This document shows, one piece after another, positions 25,607 to 34,899 of a stretch of 64,000 bases of DNA. The notes beneath the pieces are model-generated. The model saw only the letters and a list, made by a program, of their open reading frames with translations. It made no database searches and was not told the DNA's origin. This DNA comes from an uncultured Roseovarius sp. GTDB lineage: Bacteria > Pseudomonadota > Alphaproteobacteria > Rhodobacterales > Rhodobacteraceae. Made by a program: the position numbers and the translations under genes. The stretch spans positions 3,452,001-3,516,000 of the forward strand of contig OX638333.1 in the NCBI GenBank assembly GCA_951812895.1, read 5' to 3'. The first letter of the stretch is position 1, and each line of letters starts with the position of its first letter.

Positions 25607-28024
25607 TCAGCCGCGCATTCTCTCTCCATCAGGGTCAAACAGGGCTTGTGTAATCAACTTTGCGGGCCGCATTTCCCCCAAAATCTCGATTTCCGCCCCA
25701 AGCCCGTCCTCAGCCAGTTCAGCCGGAATCAAAACCATCGCAATGGATTTTCCCGCATGGTGCGAATAGCCCCCGGAGGTGCAGAACCCCTGAACTTTGC
25801 CACTAATCCAGACGGGTTCATAGGCCTGCACATCCGCATCCAGCGCATCAACTTCGAACGTGACCAGCTTACGTGCCGACCCGGCAGCACGCTCGGCTTC
25901 TGCCGCGGCACGGCCGATGAAATCGCTGTTCTTTTTCCAACTGATAAACCGGTCCATTCCGGTCTCTCCGGCGGTGTAATCCGGGGAGAACTCATTCAGC
26001 CATGAGCCAAAGAACCGATCCAGCCGAAGTGACATCATCGCCCGCATTCCAAAAGGACGCATGCCGTGTTTCTGTCCCTCATTCCACAGAATATCCCACA
26101 GGGCCCTTTGCGCCATCGGGTCACAGTAAATTTCATAACCCAGATCACCGGTGTAACTGACCCGCTGGATGTGACAGTCAACCATACCAACACAGGCATG
26201 CCGCAGATCCATGAACCGCATATCCGCCACCGCGTCGCGGGTGCAGGCCACCAGCACATCGCGCGCGTTGGGTCCTGCAATCTGAAACCCGTTAAGCCGA
26301 TCAGAAATGTTTTCAACCCGGACATCTTCGCCTTCGTTCTTCTGGAACCAGCGCATGTGAAACGCCTGCGCCCCATACGATGCGGTGAGCTGAAACGCGT
26401 CTTCGCTTAAACAGGAGACTGTGAAGTCACCGATCAACCGCCCTTTATGCGACAACATCGGTGTCAGGCTCACCCGGCCCGGTTTGGGAATGCGTCCGGC
26501 CATGATCCGGTCCAGCCACGCCCGCGCTCCGGTGCCGGTAACAAGGTATTTTCCGAAATTGTGGACCTCGTTGATGCCTACGCCCTCGCGCACGCCCTTG
26601 ACCTCACGTGCAGTCGCTTCCCACGCGTTTGAGCGGCGGAAAGACGGTGTTTCGTACCGCGGCTCGTCGCCTTCGGCAAAGTAGTTGACCACTTCCAGCC
26701 CGTATTGCTGACCCCAAACCGCACCAAACTTGTCAAAAACATCGTACATGGGCGTCGTGTGGAAGGGTCGCGCCGCTGGTAGTTCTTCGTTGGGGTAGGC
26801 CACGGAAAAGCGCTTTTGGTAGTTCTCGATCACCTTGGGCCGTGTGTATCCCGGTGTGATCCAGTCGCCATACCGGGCCAGATCCATGGCGGTTACGTCA
26901 CGCTCGCATTCGCCCTCGATCATCCACTGCGCCAGCATCAGGCCTACACCGCCGCCCTGGCTGAACCCGGCCATCACGCCACAGGCGCTCCAGTAGTTGC
27001 GCATGCCCGGCACTGGCCCGACCAGCGGATTGCCGTCCGAGGCAAAGGTAAACGGACCGTGGATCACGGATTTGACACCGGCGATCTCCAGCGCGGGAAA
27101 GCGTTGATAGGCAAAGGTGATTGAGTCTTCGATCTTGTCAAAATCATCCTGCAACAGCTCATGACCAAAATCCCAAGGCGTGCCATCTACGGCCCAGGGT
27201 TTGCAGGGTTGTTCGTAAAACCCGATACACAGGCCCCGACCTTCCTGCCGCAGATAGCTTTCACCGGCGGGGTCCATCACATGCGGATGTTCACCCCCGC
27301 CATCAATGATCTCGGCAATCATCGGCACTTCGCCGGTCACCAGATACTGATGCTCCATCGGATGCAGTGGGAAGTATATGCCTGCCATTGCGCCCACTTC
27401 GCGCGCCCACAGGCCCGCCGCGTTAACCACATGCTCGGCATGTATGGTGCCTTTGTCTGTTACAACATCCCACGACCCATCGGCTCGCGGATTGGTTTCA
27501 ATCACCTTGCAATGGGTTTCGATCGTGGCACCGCCCATCCTCGCGGCCTTGGCATAGGCATGGGTGGTTCCAGAAGGGTCGAGGTGGCCGTCCAACGGAT
27601 CATATAGCCCACCGATGATGCCATCGGTGTTGGTCACAGGCGCAATCTTGCGGATCTCCTCCGGCCCGACGATCTCGGTCTCCAGCCCCATATACCGGTG
27701 CTTGGCCCGCTCGGCGAGCAGCATATCGAACCGGTCCTGATTGTCTGCCAACGTCACGCCGCCGACGTGGTGAAGACCGCAGGACATGCCTGTTAACTCT
27801 TCCAGCTCTTTATATAGCCGGATTGTATACCCCTGCAGGGCCGCCATGTTCGTATCGCCGTTCAGCGTATGAAATCCACCCGCGGCGTGCCAGGTTGAGC
27901 CGGAGGTCAGTTCAGACCGTTCCAACAGCATGACATCGGACCAGCCCAGTTTCGTCAGATGGTACAACACGCTGCATCCGACAACGCCGCCGCCGATCAC
28001 CGCGACCCGAGTGGTGGTTTTCAT
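25607..28024 (-). CDS. FAD-dependent dimethylglycine/sarcosine dehydrogenase-like protein (DAO + GcvT)
   Basis: An 805-aa two-module flavoprotein. The N-terminal DAO domain has the FAD-binding loop VIGGGVVGCSVLYHL (9-23) and the segment TSGSTWHAAGG. The His there (residue 46) matches the one that covalently holds FAD in dimethylglycine and sarcosine dehydrogenases. The C-terminal half (from about 430) is GcvT/aminomethyltransferase-like and would pass the released one-carbon unit to tetrahydrofolate. Length (about 800 aa) fits the family. It probably demethylates an N-methylated glycine or related osmolyte breakdown product. A similar gene lies on the other strand at 29080; substrates may differ. 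Confidence 0.85.
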   Translation of the reverse strand: MKTTTRVAVIGGGVVGCSVLYHLTKLGWSDVMLLERSELTSGSTWHAAGGFHTLNGDTNMAALQGYTIRLYKELEELTGMSCGLHHVGGVTLADNQDRFDMLLAERAKHRYMGLETEIVGPEEIRKIAPVTNTDGIIGGLYDPLDGHLDPSGTTHAYAKAARMGGATIETHCKVIETNPRADGSWDVVTDKGTIHAEHVVNAAGLWAREVGAMAGIYFPLHPMEHQYLVTGEVPMIAEIIDGGGEHPHVMDPAGESYLRQEGRGLCIGFYEQPCKPWAVDGTPWDFGHELLQDDFDKIEDSITFAYQRFPALEIAGVKSVIHGPFTFASDGNPLVGPVPGMRNYWSACGVMAGFSQGGGVGLMLAQWMIEGECERDVTAMDLARYGDWITPGYTRPKVIENYQKRFSVAYPNEELPAARPFHTTPMYDVFDKFGAVWGQQYGLEVVNYFAEGDEPRYETPSFRRSNAWEATAREVKGVREGVGINEVHNFGKYLVTGTGARAWLDRIMAGRIPKPGRVSLTPMLSHKGRLIGDFTVSCLSEDAFQLTASYGAQAFHMRWFQKNEGEDVRVENISDRLNGFQIAGPNARDVLVACTRDAVADMRFMDLRHACVGMVDCHIQRVSYTGDLGYEIYCDPMAQRALWDILWNEGQKHGMRPFGMRAMMSLRLDRFFGSWLNEFSPDYTAGETGMDRFISWKKNSDFIGRAAAEAERAAGSARKLVTFEVDALDADVQAYEPVWISGKVQGFCTSGGYSHHAGKSIAMVLIPAELAEDGLGAEIEILGEMRPAKLITQALFDPDGERMRG

Positions 28025-28195
28025 GGCTGATCTCCTTTGATGTTGTCCTGAATATTGGCGCGAAGGGGCATCTTGGCTTGCCCGTTTGCGTCATGATCTG
28101 TCGCTCACAGGAGGTAAGGATTCCCTGACTGGGGGGCTCGGGCGACCGGGGATAGAGTGATTGCAGTAATAAGAGACAAAACCAGGAGAGAGAAA

Positions 28196-28894
28196 ATGTT
28201 AAACCGTATCGTAACCCCGATCATCCTTGCAGCTTTCGTTCTGACAACCGATCTGCCGCAAGTTTCCCTATTAGGACCAGACGCTGCTTATGCCGGAGAA
28301 GGTGGAAATACTGACGCCCCAAAAATTGGTAAAAGAGACAAAAAAGCGACAACAGCGAAGACATCCAAGAAGAAAGATAAACAAGCGACCGCTAAACCCA
28401 AGAGACCACACGTTCCAATCACAGATCAATCCAGCAATCGCACCGTTAGCGGTATCCAGGATAAACTGCACCGCGCGGCAAAGAAGGATAACCTTGAAGG
28501 TATGATCAGCAGCCTGAAGGAAATCCGTACCTTCCAGCGCAGCATTGACCGGGTCTATGACCAGCTTGACGACACACCGGATCAAAATGAGCCGCAAAAA
28601 ATCTATAACCAGTTGACCGAGTACCAAAAACAGCGGCAAAACAAAGCATTACGTACAAATGCTCGTACGCTGGCAGGTGCTGTTGCGACTGTCCGGCTGA
28701 TGGATCAGGCATTAGCTCTCAAAGCTAAATGCAAAAAACTCAAGGCCGCAGGAGATACAATCGGCGCGCTGAATTGTGAACAGGCCTATAAAGACGCCCG
28801 CTCTGACTACCACCGCAAAGCGGACCAGATTAAACCCAGAGCAAAGCGCGACAAGCTGTTTAAAAAGCTGCCAAAGTCTCCATACGACGCCTGA
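28196..28894 (+). CDS. Lys-rich exported protein of unknown function
   Basis: A 232-aa protein. The signal peptide (MLNRIVTPIILAAFVLTTDL, cleavage likely after AYA at about residue 33) is followed by a strongly basic low-complexity stretch (KKATTAKTSKKKDKQATAKPK). A helical C-terminal domain follows with two Cys (AKCKKLKAAGDTIGALNCEQ). I do not recognise a family. The start is chosen because AGGAGAG lies 7 bases upstream; the frame extends back to 28157. It lies between the two divergent demethylase-like genes and is followed by a terminator, so it is its own transcription unit. Base composition is somewhat more A-rich than its neighbours. Confidence 0.75.
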   Translation: MLNRIVTPIILAAFVLTTDLPQVSLLGPDAAYAGEGGNTDAPKIGKRDKKATTAKTSKKKDKQATAKPKRPHVPITDQSSNRTVSGIQDKLHRAAKKDNLEGMISSLKEIRTFQRSIDRVYDQLDDTPDQNEPQKIYNQLTEYQKQRQNKALRTNARTLAGAVATVRLMDQALALKAKCKKLKAAGDTIGALNCEQAYKDARSDYHRKADQIKPRAKRDKLFKKLPKSPYDA

Positions 28895-28908
28895 GAATCT
28901 GTAATTTG

Positions 28909-28938
28909 AACCCGGCGCCTGACCGCGTCGGGTTTTTT
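28909..28938 (+). terminator. Rho-independent terminator
   Basis: AACCCG and CGGGTT pair around a small internal GCG/CGC stem and are followed by a run of seven T. It lies 15 bases after the stop of the Lys-rich protein gene. Confidence 0.85.
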
Positions 28939-28964
28939 TGTGCCTGCCGGAAAGCGAAAGATAC

Positions 28965-28984
28965 TGTCGTAAACCTAAACGACA
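28965..28984. promoter_or_regulatory. Candidate operator TGTCGT-N8-ACGACA
   Basis: A perfect 6-bp inverted repeat with an 8-base AT-rich centre, 95 bases upstream of the second demethylase-like gene and just after a terminator. It looks like a dimeric repressor or activator site. The binding protein is unknown. Confidence 0.45.
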
Positions 28985-29079
28985 AAGGATGGCCAGCGAC
29001 GGAAGATGTCGGGAAAAGGCAAACCTGATTTCTCGTTGGGCGTCATTTTTGCAGGACAACAGGTCAAGGACACGAAGAC

Positions 29080-31509
29080 ATGAAAACCCATGCACAGGCC
29101 GTCGTAATAGGTGGGGGCGTCATTGGATGCTCGATCCTTTATCATCTTACCAAACAGGGATGGAACGATGTTGTCCTGCTCGAACGTAACGAGCTGACAT
29201 CAGGATCAACATGGCACGCAGCGGCAAACATCCATGGCCTGCATGACAGCGCCAACATCAGCCGCCTGCAGCATTATACCATGAACCTCTACAACAGCCT
29301 TGAAGAAGAGACAGGCCAGTCCTGTGGTGTGTTCCAGCCCGGCTCGCTTTACCTCGCCCAGACCGAAGCCCGCGAGCATCAGCTGAAACTGCAAGCCGCC
29401 AAAGCACAACTTTACGGCATGAATTTTAGTGAAATCACCCGCGAACAGGCCGAAGAGCTGCACCCGTTGGTCAATTTCGACGGCATCCGCTGCATTATGT
29501 GGGAACCCGATGGCGGCAATGTTGACCCTTCGGGTGTTACCAACGCCTATGCTGTGGGTGCACGGCAGCGCGGCGCGGAAATTCACCGCTTCACGCCAGT
29601 CACCGGCACCGAACAGCAACCCGATGGCAGCTGGATCGTACGCACACCCAATGGTGACATTCACACCCAGTGGGTGATCAATGCAGCCGGTCTTTGGGGG
29701 CGTGAGGTTGCCGCGATGGCTGGGATCGAGATTCCGCTGCAACCGACAGAGCACCAGTATTTTGTAACAGAAACCATGGCAGAGATCGACGGCATGGATC
29801 GGCGCCTGCCGTCTGTTGCGGACCGCGACGGCGAATATTACCTGCGTCAGGAGGGCAAGGGCCTGCTGATCGGTGCCTATGAAAAAGACATGAAATTCTG
29901 GGCCGAAAATGGCACGCCTCTGGATTTCGCCCATGATCTGTTTGCCGATGACCTAGACCGGATCATGGAAAACGTCATGCGTGCGATGGACCGTGTGCCC
30001 GCCGCGGCCGAGGCCGGGATCAAACGGGTGATCAACGGCCCGATGATCTGGTCACCGGACAGCAACGTGATCCTCGGCCCGATTCCAGAGCTGAAAAACT
30101 ACTTCCTGTGCGGCGGCATCATCCCGGGCTTTTCGCAATCTGCGGGCATGGGCCTGATGGTGGCCCAGTGGATCACCGAAGGCGAAATGCAATATGACAT
30201 GTTCCCCTGGGACGTGGCACGCTTTGGCCTTTGGGCCAATGACAAGGAGTTTGTCAAAGCCAAAGTCGAAGATGTCTATTCCCACCGCTTTGCCATCCAT
30301 TACCCGAACGAGGAACGCGAAGCGGGCCGCCCGTTGCGCACCCGTCCGATTTATGCGCTGCAAAAAGAGATGGGTGCCGTGTTCGGCCTCAACTACGGCT
30401 GGGAACACCCACAATGGTTCGCAGGCGAAGCCGGGGCAAAAGACACAAACGGCTTTACCCGGCAAAACTGGTGGGGGCCCGTGGGCGAAGAGTGCAAAAT
30501 GCTGCGTGACCGCGCAGGCATTATCGATATTTCCAACTTCGCCAAATACCACGTCAAAGGTCCGGGGGCAGAGGACTGGCTCAATTCGGTCTTCGCCAAC
30601 AACATGCCAAAATCCATCGGCCGCTCTTGTCTGACACCACTGATTTCCGTGCGCGGAGGGATTGCAGGCGATGCCACAGTGACACGCGTGGGCGACGATG
30701 AATTCTGGGTCGTTTCTTCCGGCATGGCCGAACGTTATCACAAACGATTCTTCGACATGGTGCCGCTGCCCGAGGGCACAACCTTCGAAAGCCACACAGA
30801 AGATATGTGCGGCTTCAACGTCGCAGGCCCCAAATCGCGTGAAATGCTGCAACGACTGACAAATCATTCGCTGGCAACAGAAGACATGCCTTTCATGCGC
30901 TCTGCCATGATCGATTTGGCCGGTGTCCGCTGTCTCGCCCTGCGGGTCTCCTTTACCGGCGATCTGGGATGGGAGTTGCATTGCAAAACAGAAGACCAGG
31001 AACAGCTTTATAAGGCACTTCTTGAGGTCGGCAAAGAGTTCGGGGCAGGCCCGGTTGGCGGCCGCGCCCTCATGTCAATGAGGGTTGAAAAGGGCTATGG
31101 CTCATGGTCCCGCGAATATTCGCCCGAATATTTCCCGCACGAAGTGGGCTTTGACGGACTGTGCAAAATGGGCAAGGACTTTCTGCACAAAGATGCCGCT
31201 GCCAAGGTCATGGCCGAACCCACCCGTGAGAACCTTGTGCTGATCCATATTGACGAAGAGGCTGTGAACGCCTCAAACGCTGATGCAACCGGTGGCGAAC
31301 CGATCTTTAAGGATGGCAAAGGTGTGGGTCGCGTGACATCGGGCACCTATGGCTACACCGTCGGCATGTCACTGGCTCTGGGCTATGTCCGCACGGGCGA
31401 GGCTGCACCGGGGGACGAGGTCGAGGTGATGGTGCTGGGCCAACCACATAAGGCCCGCATCCTGGACGAACCACCGTTTGATCCCAAAGGTGAAAAACTG
31501 CGGGCATAA
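29080..31509 (+). CDS. FAD-dependent dimethylglycine/sarcosine dehydrogenase-like protein (DAO + GcvT), second paralogue
   Basis: An 809-aa flavoprotein with the same two-module plan as the 25.6-28.0 kb gene: FAD loop VIGGGVIGCSILYHL, the covalent-FAD candidate His46 in TSGSTWHAAAN, and a C-terminal GcvT-like half with VSFTGDLGWELHC and GRALMSMRVEKGYG. It differs clearly from its neighbour in the middle of the DAO domain, so the two probably act on different methylated amines. AAGGA lies 9 bases before the ATG. A dyad at 28965-28984 may control it. The final product would be methylene-tetrahydrofolate and a demethylated amino acid; this follows from the family, not from the sequence alone. 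Confidence 0.85.
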   Translation: MKTHAQAVVIGGGVIGCSILYHLTKQGWNDVVLLERNELTSGSTWHAAANIHGLHDSANISRLQHYTMNLYNSLEEETGQSCGVFQPGSLYLAQTEAREHQLKLQAAKAQLYGMNFSEITREQAEELHPLVNFDGIRCIMWEPDGGNVDPSGVTNAYAVGARQRGAEIHRFTPVTGTEQQPDGSWIVRTPNGDIHTQWVINAAGLWGREVAAMAGIEIPLQPTEHQYFVTETMAEIDGMDRRLPSVADRDGEYYLRQEGKGLLIGAYEKDMKFWAENGTPLDFAHDLFADDLDRIMENVMRAMDRVPAAAEAGIKRVINGPMIWSPDSNVILGPIPELKNYFLCGGIIPGFSQSAGMGLMVAQWITEGEMQYDMFPWDVARFGLWANDKEFVKAKVEDVYSHRFAIHYPNEEREAGRPLRTRPIYALQKEMGAVFGLNYGWEHPQWFAGEAGAKDTNGFTRQNWWGPVGEECKMLRDRAGIIDISNFAKYHVKGPGAEDWLNSVFANNMPKSIGRSCLTPLISVRGGIAGDATVTRVGDDEFWVVSSGMAERYHKRFFDMVPLPEGTTFESHTEDMCGFNVAGPKSREMLQRLTNHSLATEDMPFMRSAMIDLAGVRCLALRVSFTGDLGWELHCKTEDQEQLYKALLEVGKEFGAGPVGGRALMSMRVEKGYGSWSREYSPEYFPHEVGFDGLCKMGKDFLHKDAAAKVMAEPTRENLVLIHIDEEAVNASNADATGGEPIFKDGKGVGRVTSGTYGYTVGMSLALGYVRTGEAAPGDEVEVMVLGQPHKARILDEPPFDPKGEKLRA

Positions 31510-31625
31510 TCGCTGACGCGATTGAAAATATGACAGGCCGGGCCAGCGCCCGGCCTGACTCGTTTGAATTTATCCTTTAGGGTAGGGGCCAGCCCACTAT
31601 CCCAACGCGTTCTCACGCTGTGCCA

Positions 31626-33107
31626 TCACGCAAATGGATCAGGTTGTTCCGGATCGGTCGACAACCAAACTGATTTCGCCTGCATATAGCACTGCATGCC
31701 TTCCCAGCCATTTTCCCGGCCATAGCCTGATTGTTTGTAGCCGCCCACCGGGCTTTGCGCGGCGGCATTGAAGTAGTTATTGATATACACCGTTCCGGCC
31801 TCAATCCGGTCCGCCATACGCATGGCTTTGCCGACATCGCGGCTCCAGATACCCGCAGCCAGGCCAAAGATGCTGTCATTGGCGATGCGCAAAACCTCGT
31901 CCTCATCCTCCCAACCTTCGGTCGACAGAACCGGGCCAAACACCTCGTTTTGCGCCAGATCAGAACCATTCGGCACTTCACCAAAGATCGTGGGTCCGAT
32001 GTAAAATCCATCCTTCCGACAGGCATCGCGCCCGTCCAGAAGCAGGCTGTGACCTGCATGAACAGCATCCTCTATCCGGCTGAGAACGCTTTCATAATGT
32101 GCTCTGTTGGCCATCGGACCAATCTGAGTTTCCGGATCGCCGGGATGCCCGACACGGACTTTGCCGACCGCCCCGACCAGCCGCTCGGTAAATTCTTCAA
32201 TGACAGCGCGATGCACCAGAACGCGTGAACCCGAGATGCAGCTTTGTCCCCCAGCCGGAAAAATCCCGCTGGCCACGCCATTTACCGCCAGCTCGATATC
32301 CGCATCAGGCAGGATGATCTGCGGACTTTTGCCGCCCAGCTCCATGATCAGCGGTTTGACTTGTTTGGCTGCCTCTGCTGCTACGGCCCGGCCCCCGGCG
32401 GTTCCGCCGGTAAAACTGACCATGCGCACATCGGGATGGGCGATCAGCGGCCCTGCAGTACCCGGCCCAAACCCGGTGACCACGTTCACAACACCGGGCG
32501 GAAGATCGGCCTCCTGCAGGACATCCATCAACTCCAGTGTGGAACAGCTTGCCTGTTCCGACGGCTTGATGATCACCGTATTGCCCGCCGCCAGCGCCGG
32601 CGCCAGTTTCCAGATCAATGTTCCAATCGGTGAATTCCACGGCAGAATGATCGCCACCACGCCAAACGGTTCCCATTTCAGGTAATTGTGGATGTTGGGC
32701 GCCTCTGCCGGGATCAATCGACCCTCGAACTTGTCGCACATCCCGCCATAGTAATGGAAACTGTCCACAGACCACGCTCCGGGTTTCAGTGACGGCGTGA
32801 TCGCATCTGGCAGTTTGCCGTTATCCCGGGTCTCCACTGCGCCCAAACGTTCTGCATGTTTGCTGATCACATCCCCGATCCGGCGAACAACGCGGCCCCG
32901 TTCCGCAGGAAGCATTCTGCCCCAAGGTCCTTTGTAAAATGCGGATTTGGCCGCAGCGACGGCCCTGTTTACATCACGCTCACCACAATCAGGCACACGC
33001 GCCCAGACCGTGCCATCAGCAGGGTTTTCACTCTCAAAATAGCGCCCCTCGGCTGGATCATGCCAAGCATTATCAACAAAATACTGAAATGTTCTGATTT
33101 CACTCAT
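31626..33107 (-). CDS. NAD(P)-dependent aldehyde dehydrogenase
   Basis: A 493-aa aldehyde dehydrogenase oxidising an aldehyde to its acid. Key residues are visible: ILPWNSP (Asn158, oxyanion hole), the cofactor motif FTGGTAGG (232-239), the general base Glu256 in MELGGKSP, and the nucleophile Cys290 in GGQSCISGSR. The start at 33107 (MSEIRTF) is chosen over a longer frame that runs into the upstream palindromic spacer. It is the last gene of a minus-strand cluster behind the ThDP decarboxylase, which would make an aldehyde. That supports a decarboxylate-then-oxidise order. Confidence 0.9.
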   Translation of the reverse strand: MSEIRTFQYFVDNAWHDPAEGRYFESENPADGTVWARVPDCGERDVNRAVAAAKSAFYKGPWGRMLPAERGRVVRRIGDVISKHAERLGAVETRDNGKLPDAITPSLKPGAWSVDSFHYYGGMCDKFEGRLIPAEAPNIHNYLKWEPFGVVAIILPWNSPIGTLIWKLAPALAAGNTVIIKPSEQASCSTLELMDVLQEADLPPGVVNVVTGFGPGTAGPLIAHPDVRMVSFTGGTAGGRAVAAEAAKQVKPLIMELGGKSPQIILPDADIELAVNGVASGIFPAGGQSCISGSRVLVHRAVIEEFTERLVGAVGKVRVGHPGDPETQIGPMANRAHYESVLSRIEDAVHAGHSLLLDGRDACRKDGFYIGPTIFGEVPNGSDLAQNEVFGPVLSTEGWEDEDEVLRIANDSIFGLAAGIWSRDVGKAMRMADRIEAGTVYINNYFNAAAQSPVGGYKQSGYGRENGWEGMQCYMQAKSVWLSTDPEQPDPFA

Positions 33108-33135
33108 ATCTCGGTCCTGTATTGTCTGTTGAGCC

Positions 33136-33234
33136 GGGGGCGCTGCCCCCGCCTCGGAGTGACTCCGAGGTCCCCCGGGATATCTTCGGCGAAAAGAAAG
33201 ACACGGCTGCTTTTCTTTTTGCCCCAAATATCCC
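33136..33234. repeat. Palindrome-rich intergenic element
   Basis: Three nested inverted repeats lie in the 175-base gap between the ThDP decarboxylase and aldehyde dehydrogenase genes. They are GGGGGCGCTGCCCCC (33136-33150), CCTCGGAG-TGA-CTCCGAGG (33152-33170), and a long imperfect pair GGGATATCTTCGGCGAAAAG (33177 onward) with its complement ending AAATATCCC at 33234. The last type resembles short sequences I have often seen between Rhodobacterales genes. It may reduce read-through or protect mRNA ends. Confidence 0.65.
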
Positions 33235-33282
33235 CGCCGGAGGCATCCAGCGCTGGCAAAAAGTACGACAGTTGAAAACGGG

Positions 33283-34899
33283 TCAAGCCAAGAGCCATTC
33301 TTCCCCCTCTCTGACCGTAATCACCGTGGGTCGGTCTGCACGCAGCGCATCTGTGAAAGCCATCCGAAACTCATTTTCTGACCGTGCGGCAACCCCGTTG
33401 CAATGACACGCCTTTGCCAGCGCCACGAAATCAGGGTTGATCCCTTCGACCCCCACGCGCTTAATATCGCGGGTATCCATATCATCCTGAATTTGTTTCA
33501 GTCCGCCATTTTCCCATAGAATAATGGGCATGGGAAGTTTCAACTCCGCCGCCGTGACCAGCTCCTGAATGGTGAACATCACCCCACCGTCCCCCGCCAG
33601 AACGACAACCGGTACTTCTGGCCGAGCCAGTTTGGCGCCGATACCATTGGGCAGCGCATTGCCCAATGCGCAAAACCCTGCCGGATAAAACCAGCTGCGC
33701 GGGGCAGCGGCCGGAAAGGCGAAAGCTCCAGTATAGACAAGCTGACAGGCATCGCCGGAAAACACCGTATCCTCCGGTGCAATCTGGCGCAGAATGCGCA
33801 ATAGCCGGGCATGTTGTACCTCGGATGGGCTGAGGCTGGCCAGAATCGCGTTCCAGACCTGTTGCACCTCTTTTTCCGCTTCTATCCGCCGGGTGCTGCC
33901 ATCATACCCCTGCAACGCCGCGCACAGGGCGGCCATCGCAGGGGCGGCATCCCCAATAACACCCAGCTTCGCCGGGTAAAAATCGTTGATTTTAGAGGCA
34001 TCGATATCCACCCGGATCAGGTTGTCGGTGATCTCCATTCGCTCAACAAAACTGTCCGTCTCAGCCAGCTCGGTGCCTACGGCGAGCACACAATCGGCCT
34101 GTGCCATGTAATCACGAACCTCAGCCCGCACCGTGCCTCCCGCCATGTGCAATGGATGGTCATCAACAACAATTCCCTTGCCTGCGGTTGAAGACACCAC
34201 AACAGCCCCGAGCTTTTCTACAACAGCCGTAAGGTCGGCCCCCGCCTGAGCCGCGCCACCCCCGATCATGATCAGCGGGCGTTTGGCGGATGTCAGCATG
34301 TTTGCTGCCGCCGTGATTTGCCCCGGTGCGGCAACACTTCGGGCGGGCAGGGTGACGGGTTGCCAATCCTCTTCGACAATCTGAGCCTGAACATCCAATG
34401 GCAATGACAGATGGCAGGGCCGGGGCCTTTCAGAGGCAAAGATCGAAAACATCTGTGCCAGCAGCTCTGGTACATCTGCCGCGCAATAGGCCGTCGCCGA
34501 CAGCGCGGTCAGCGGCTCTGTCACCTTCTTTTGCTCGGTGATCTCGTGCAGCACCCCCCAGCCTTTGCCAATGGTGTGACTGTCCGGCTCGGCCGATATC
34601 AACAGCATGGGCAGGCTATCCGCATAACATTGTCCCAGGGCGGTTGCCGCATTGGTCACTCCGGGCCCGGAAATTACCACCGCCACACCAACCTCACCCG
34701 TGGCCCGGCACCAGCCTTCGGCCATGAACCCCGCACCCTGTTCGTTGCGCGCCTGAACATGCGTGATTGCACCGGAATTGGCCCCGCCGGTCAGCCCCCG
34801 GCACATATCAAGCGTGTGGACCCCCGGAATGCCAAAGACGGTGTTCACACCATACCGCGCCAATAGCCGCATCGTTGCTTCGCCACAGGTCATGCTCAT
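33283..34899 (-). CDS. ThDP-dependent 2-oxoacid decarboxylase (AruI/acetolactate synthase-like)
   Basis: A 538-aa thiamine-diphosphate enzyme. The cofactor-activating Glu is residue 53 (ARNEQGAGFMAEG) and the ThDP-binding motif runs from GDGG (436-439) to Asn464 (WENGG). Overall likeness is to proteins annotated as 5-guanidino-2-oxopentanoate decarboxylase (AruI of the arginine transaminase route) rather than to true IlvB, and no small regulatory subunit gene follows. It would turn a 2-oxo acid into an aldehyde plus CO2. Its start overlaps the stop of the GMC oxidoreductase gene by 4 bases (ATGA), showing tight coupling. The substrate assignment is uncertain. Confidence 0.8.
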   Translation of the reverse strand: MSMTCGEATMRLLARYGVNTVFGIPGVHTLDMCRGLTGGANSGAITHVQARNEQGAGFMAEGWCRATGEVGVAVVISGPGVTNAATALGQCYADSLPMLLISAEPDSHTIGKGWGVLHEITEQKKVTEPLTALSATAYCAADVPELLAQMFSIFASERPRPCHLSLPLDVQAQIVEEDWQPVTLPARSVAAPGQITAAANMLTSAKRPLIMIGGGAAQAGADLTAVVEKLGAVVVSSTAGKGIVVDDHPLHMAGGTVRAEVRDYMAQADCVLAVGTELAETDSFVERMEITDNLIRVDIDASKINDFYPAKLGVIGDAAPAMAALCAALQGYDGSTRRIEAEKEVQQVWNAILASLSPSEVQHARLLRILRQIAPEDTVFSGDACQLVYTGAFAFPAAAPRSWFYPAGFCALGNALPNGIGAKLARPEVPVVVLAGDGGVMFTIQELVTAAELKLPMPIILWENGGLKQIQDDMDTRDIKRVGVEGINPDFVALAKACHCNGVAARSENEFRMAFTDALRADRPTVITVREGEEWLLA

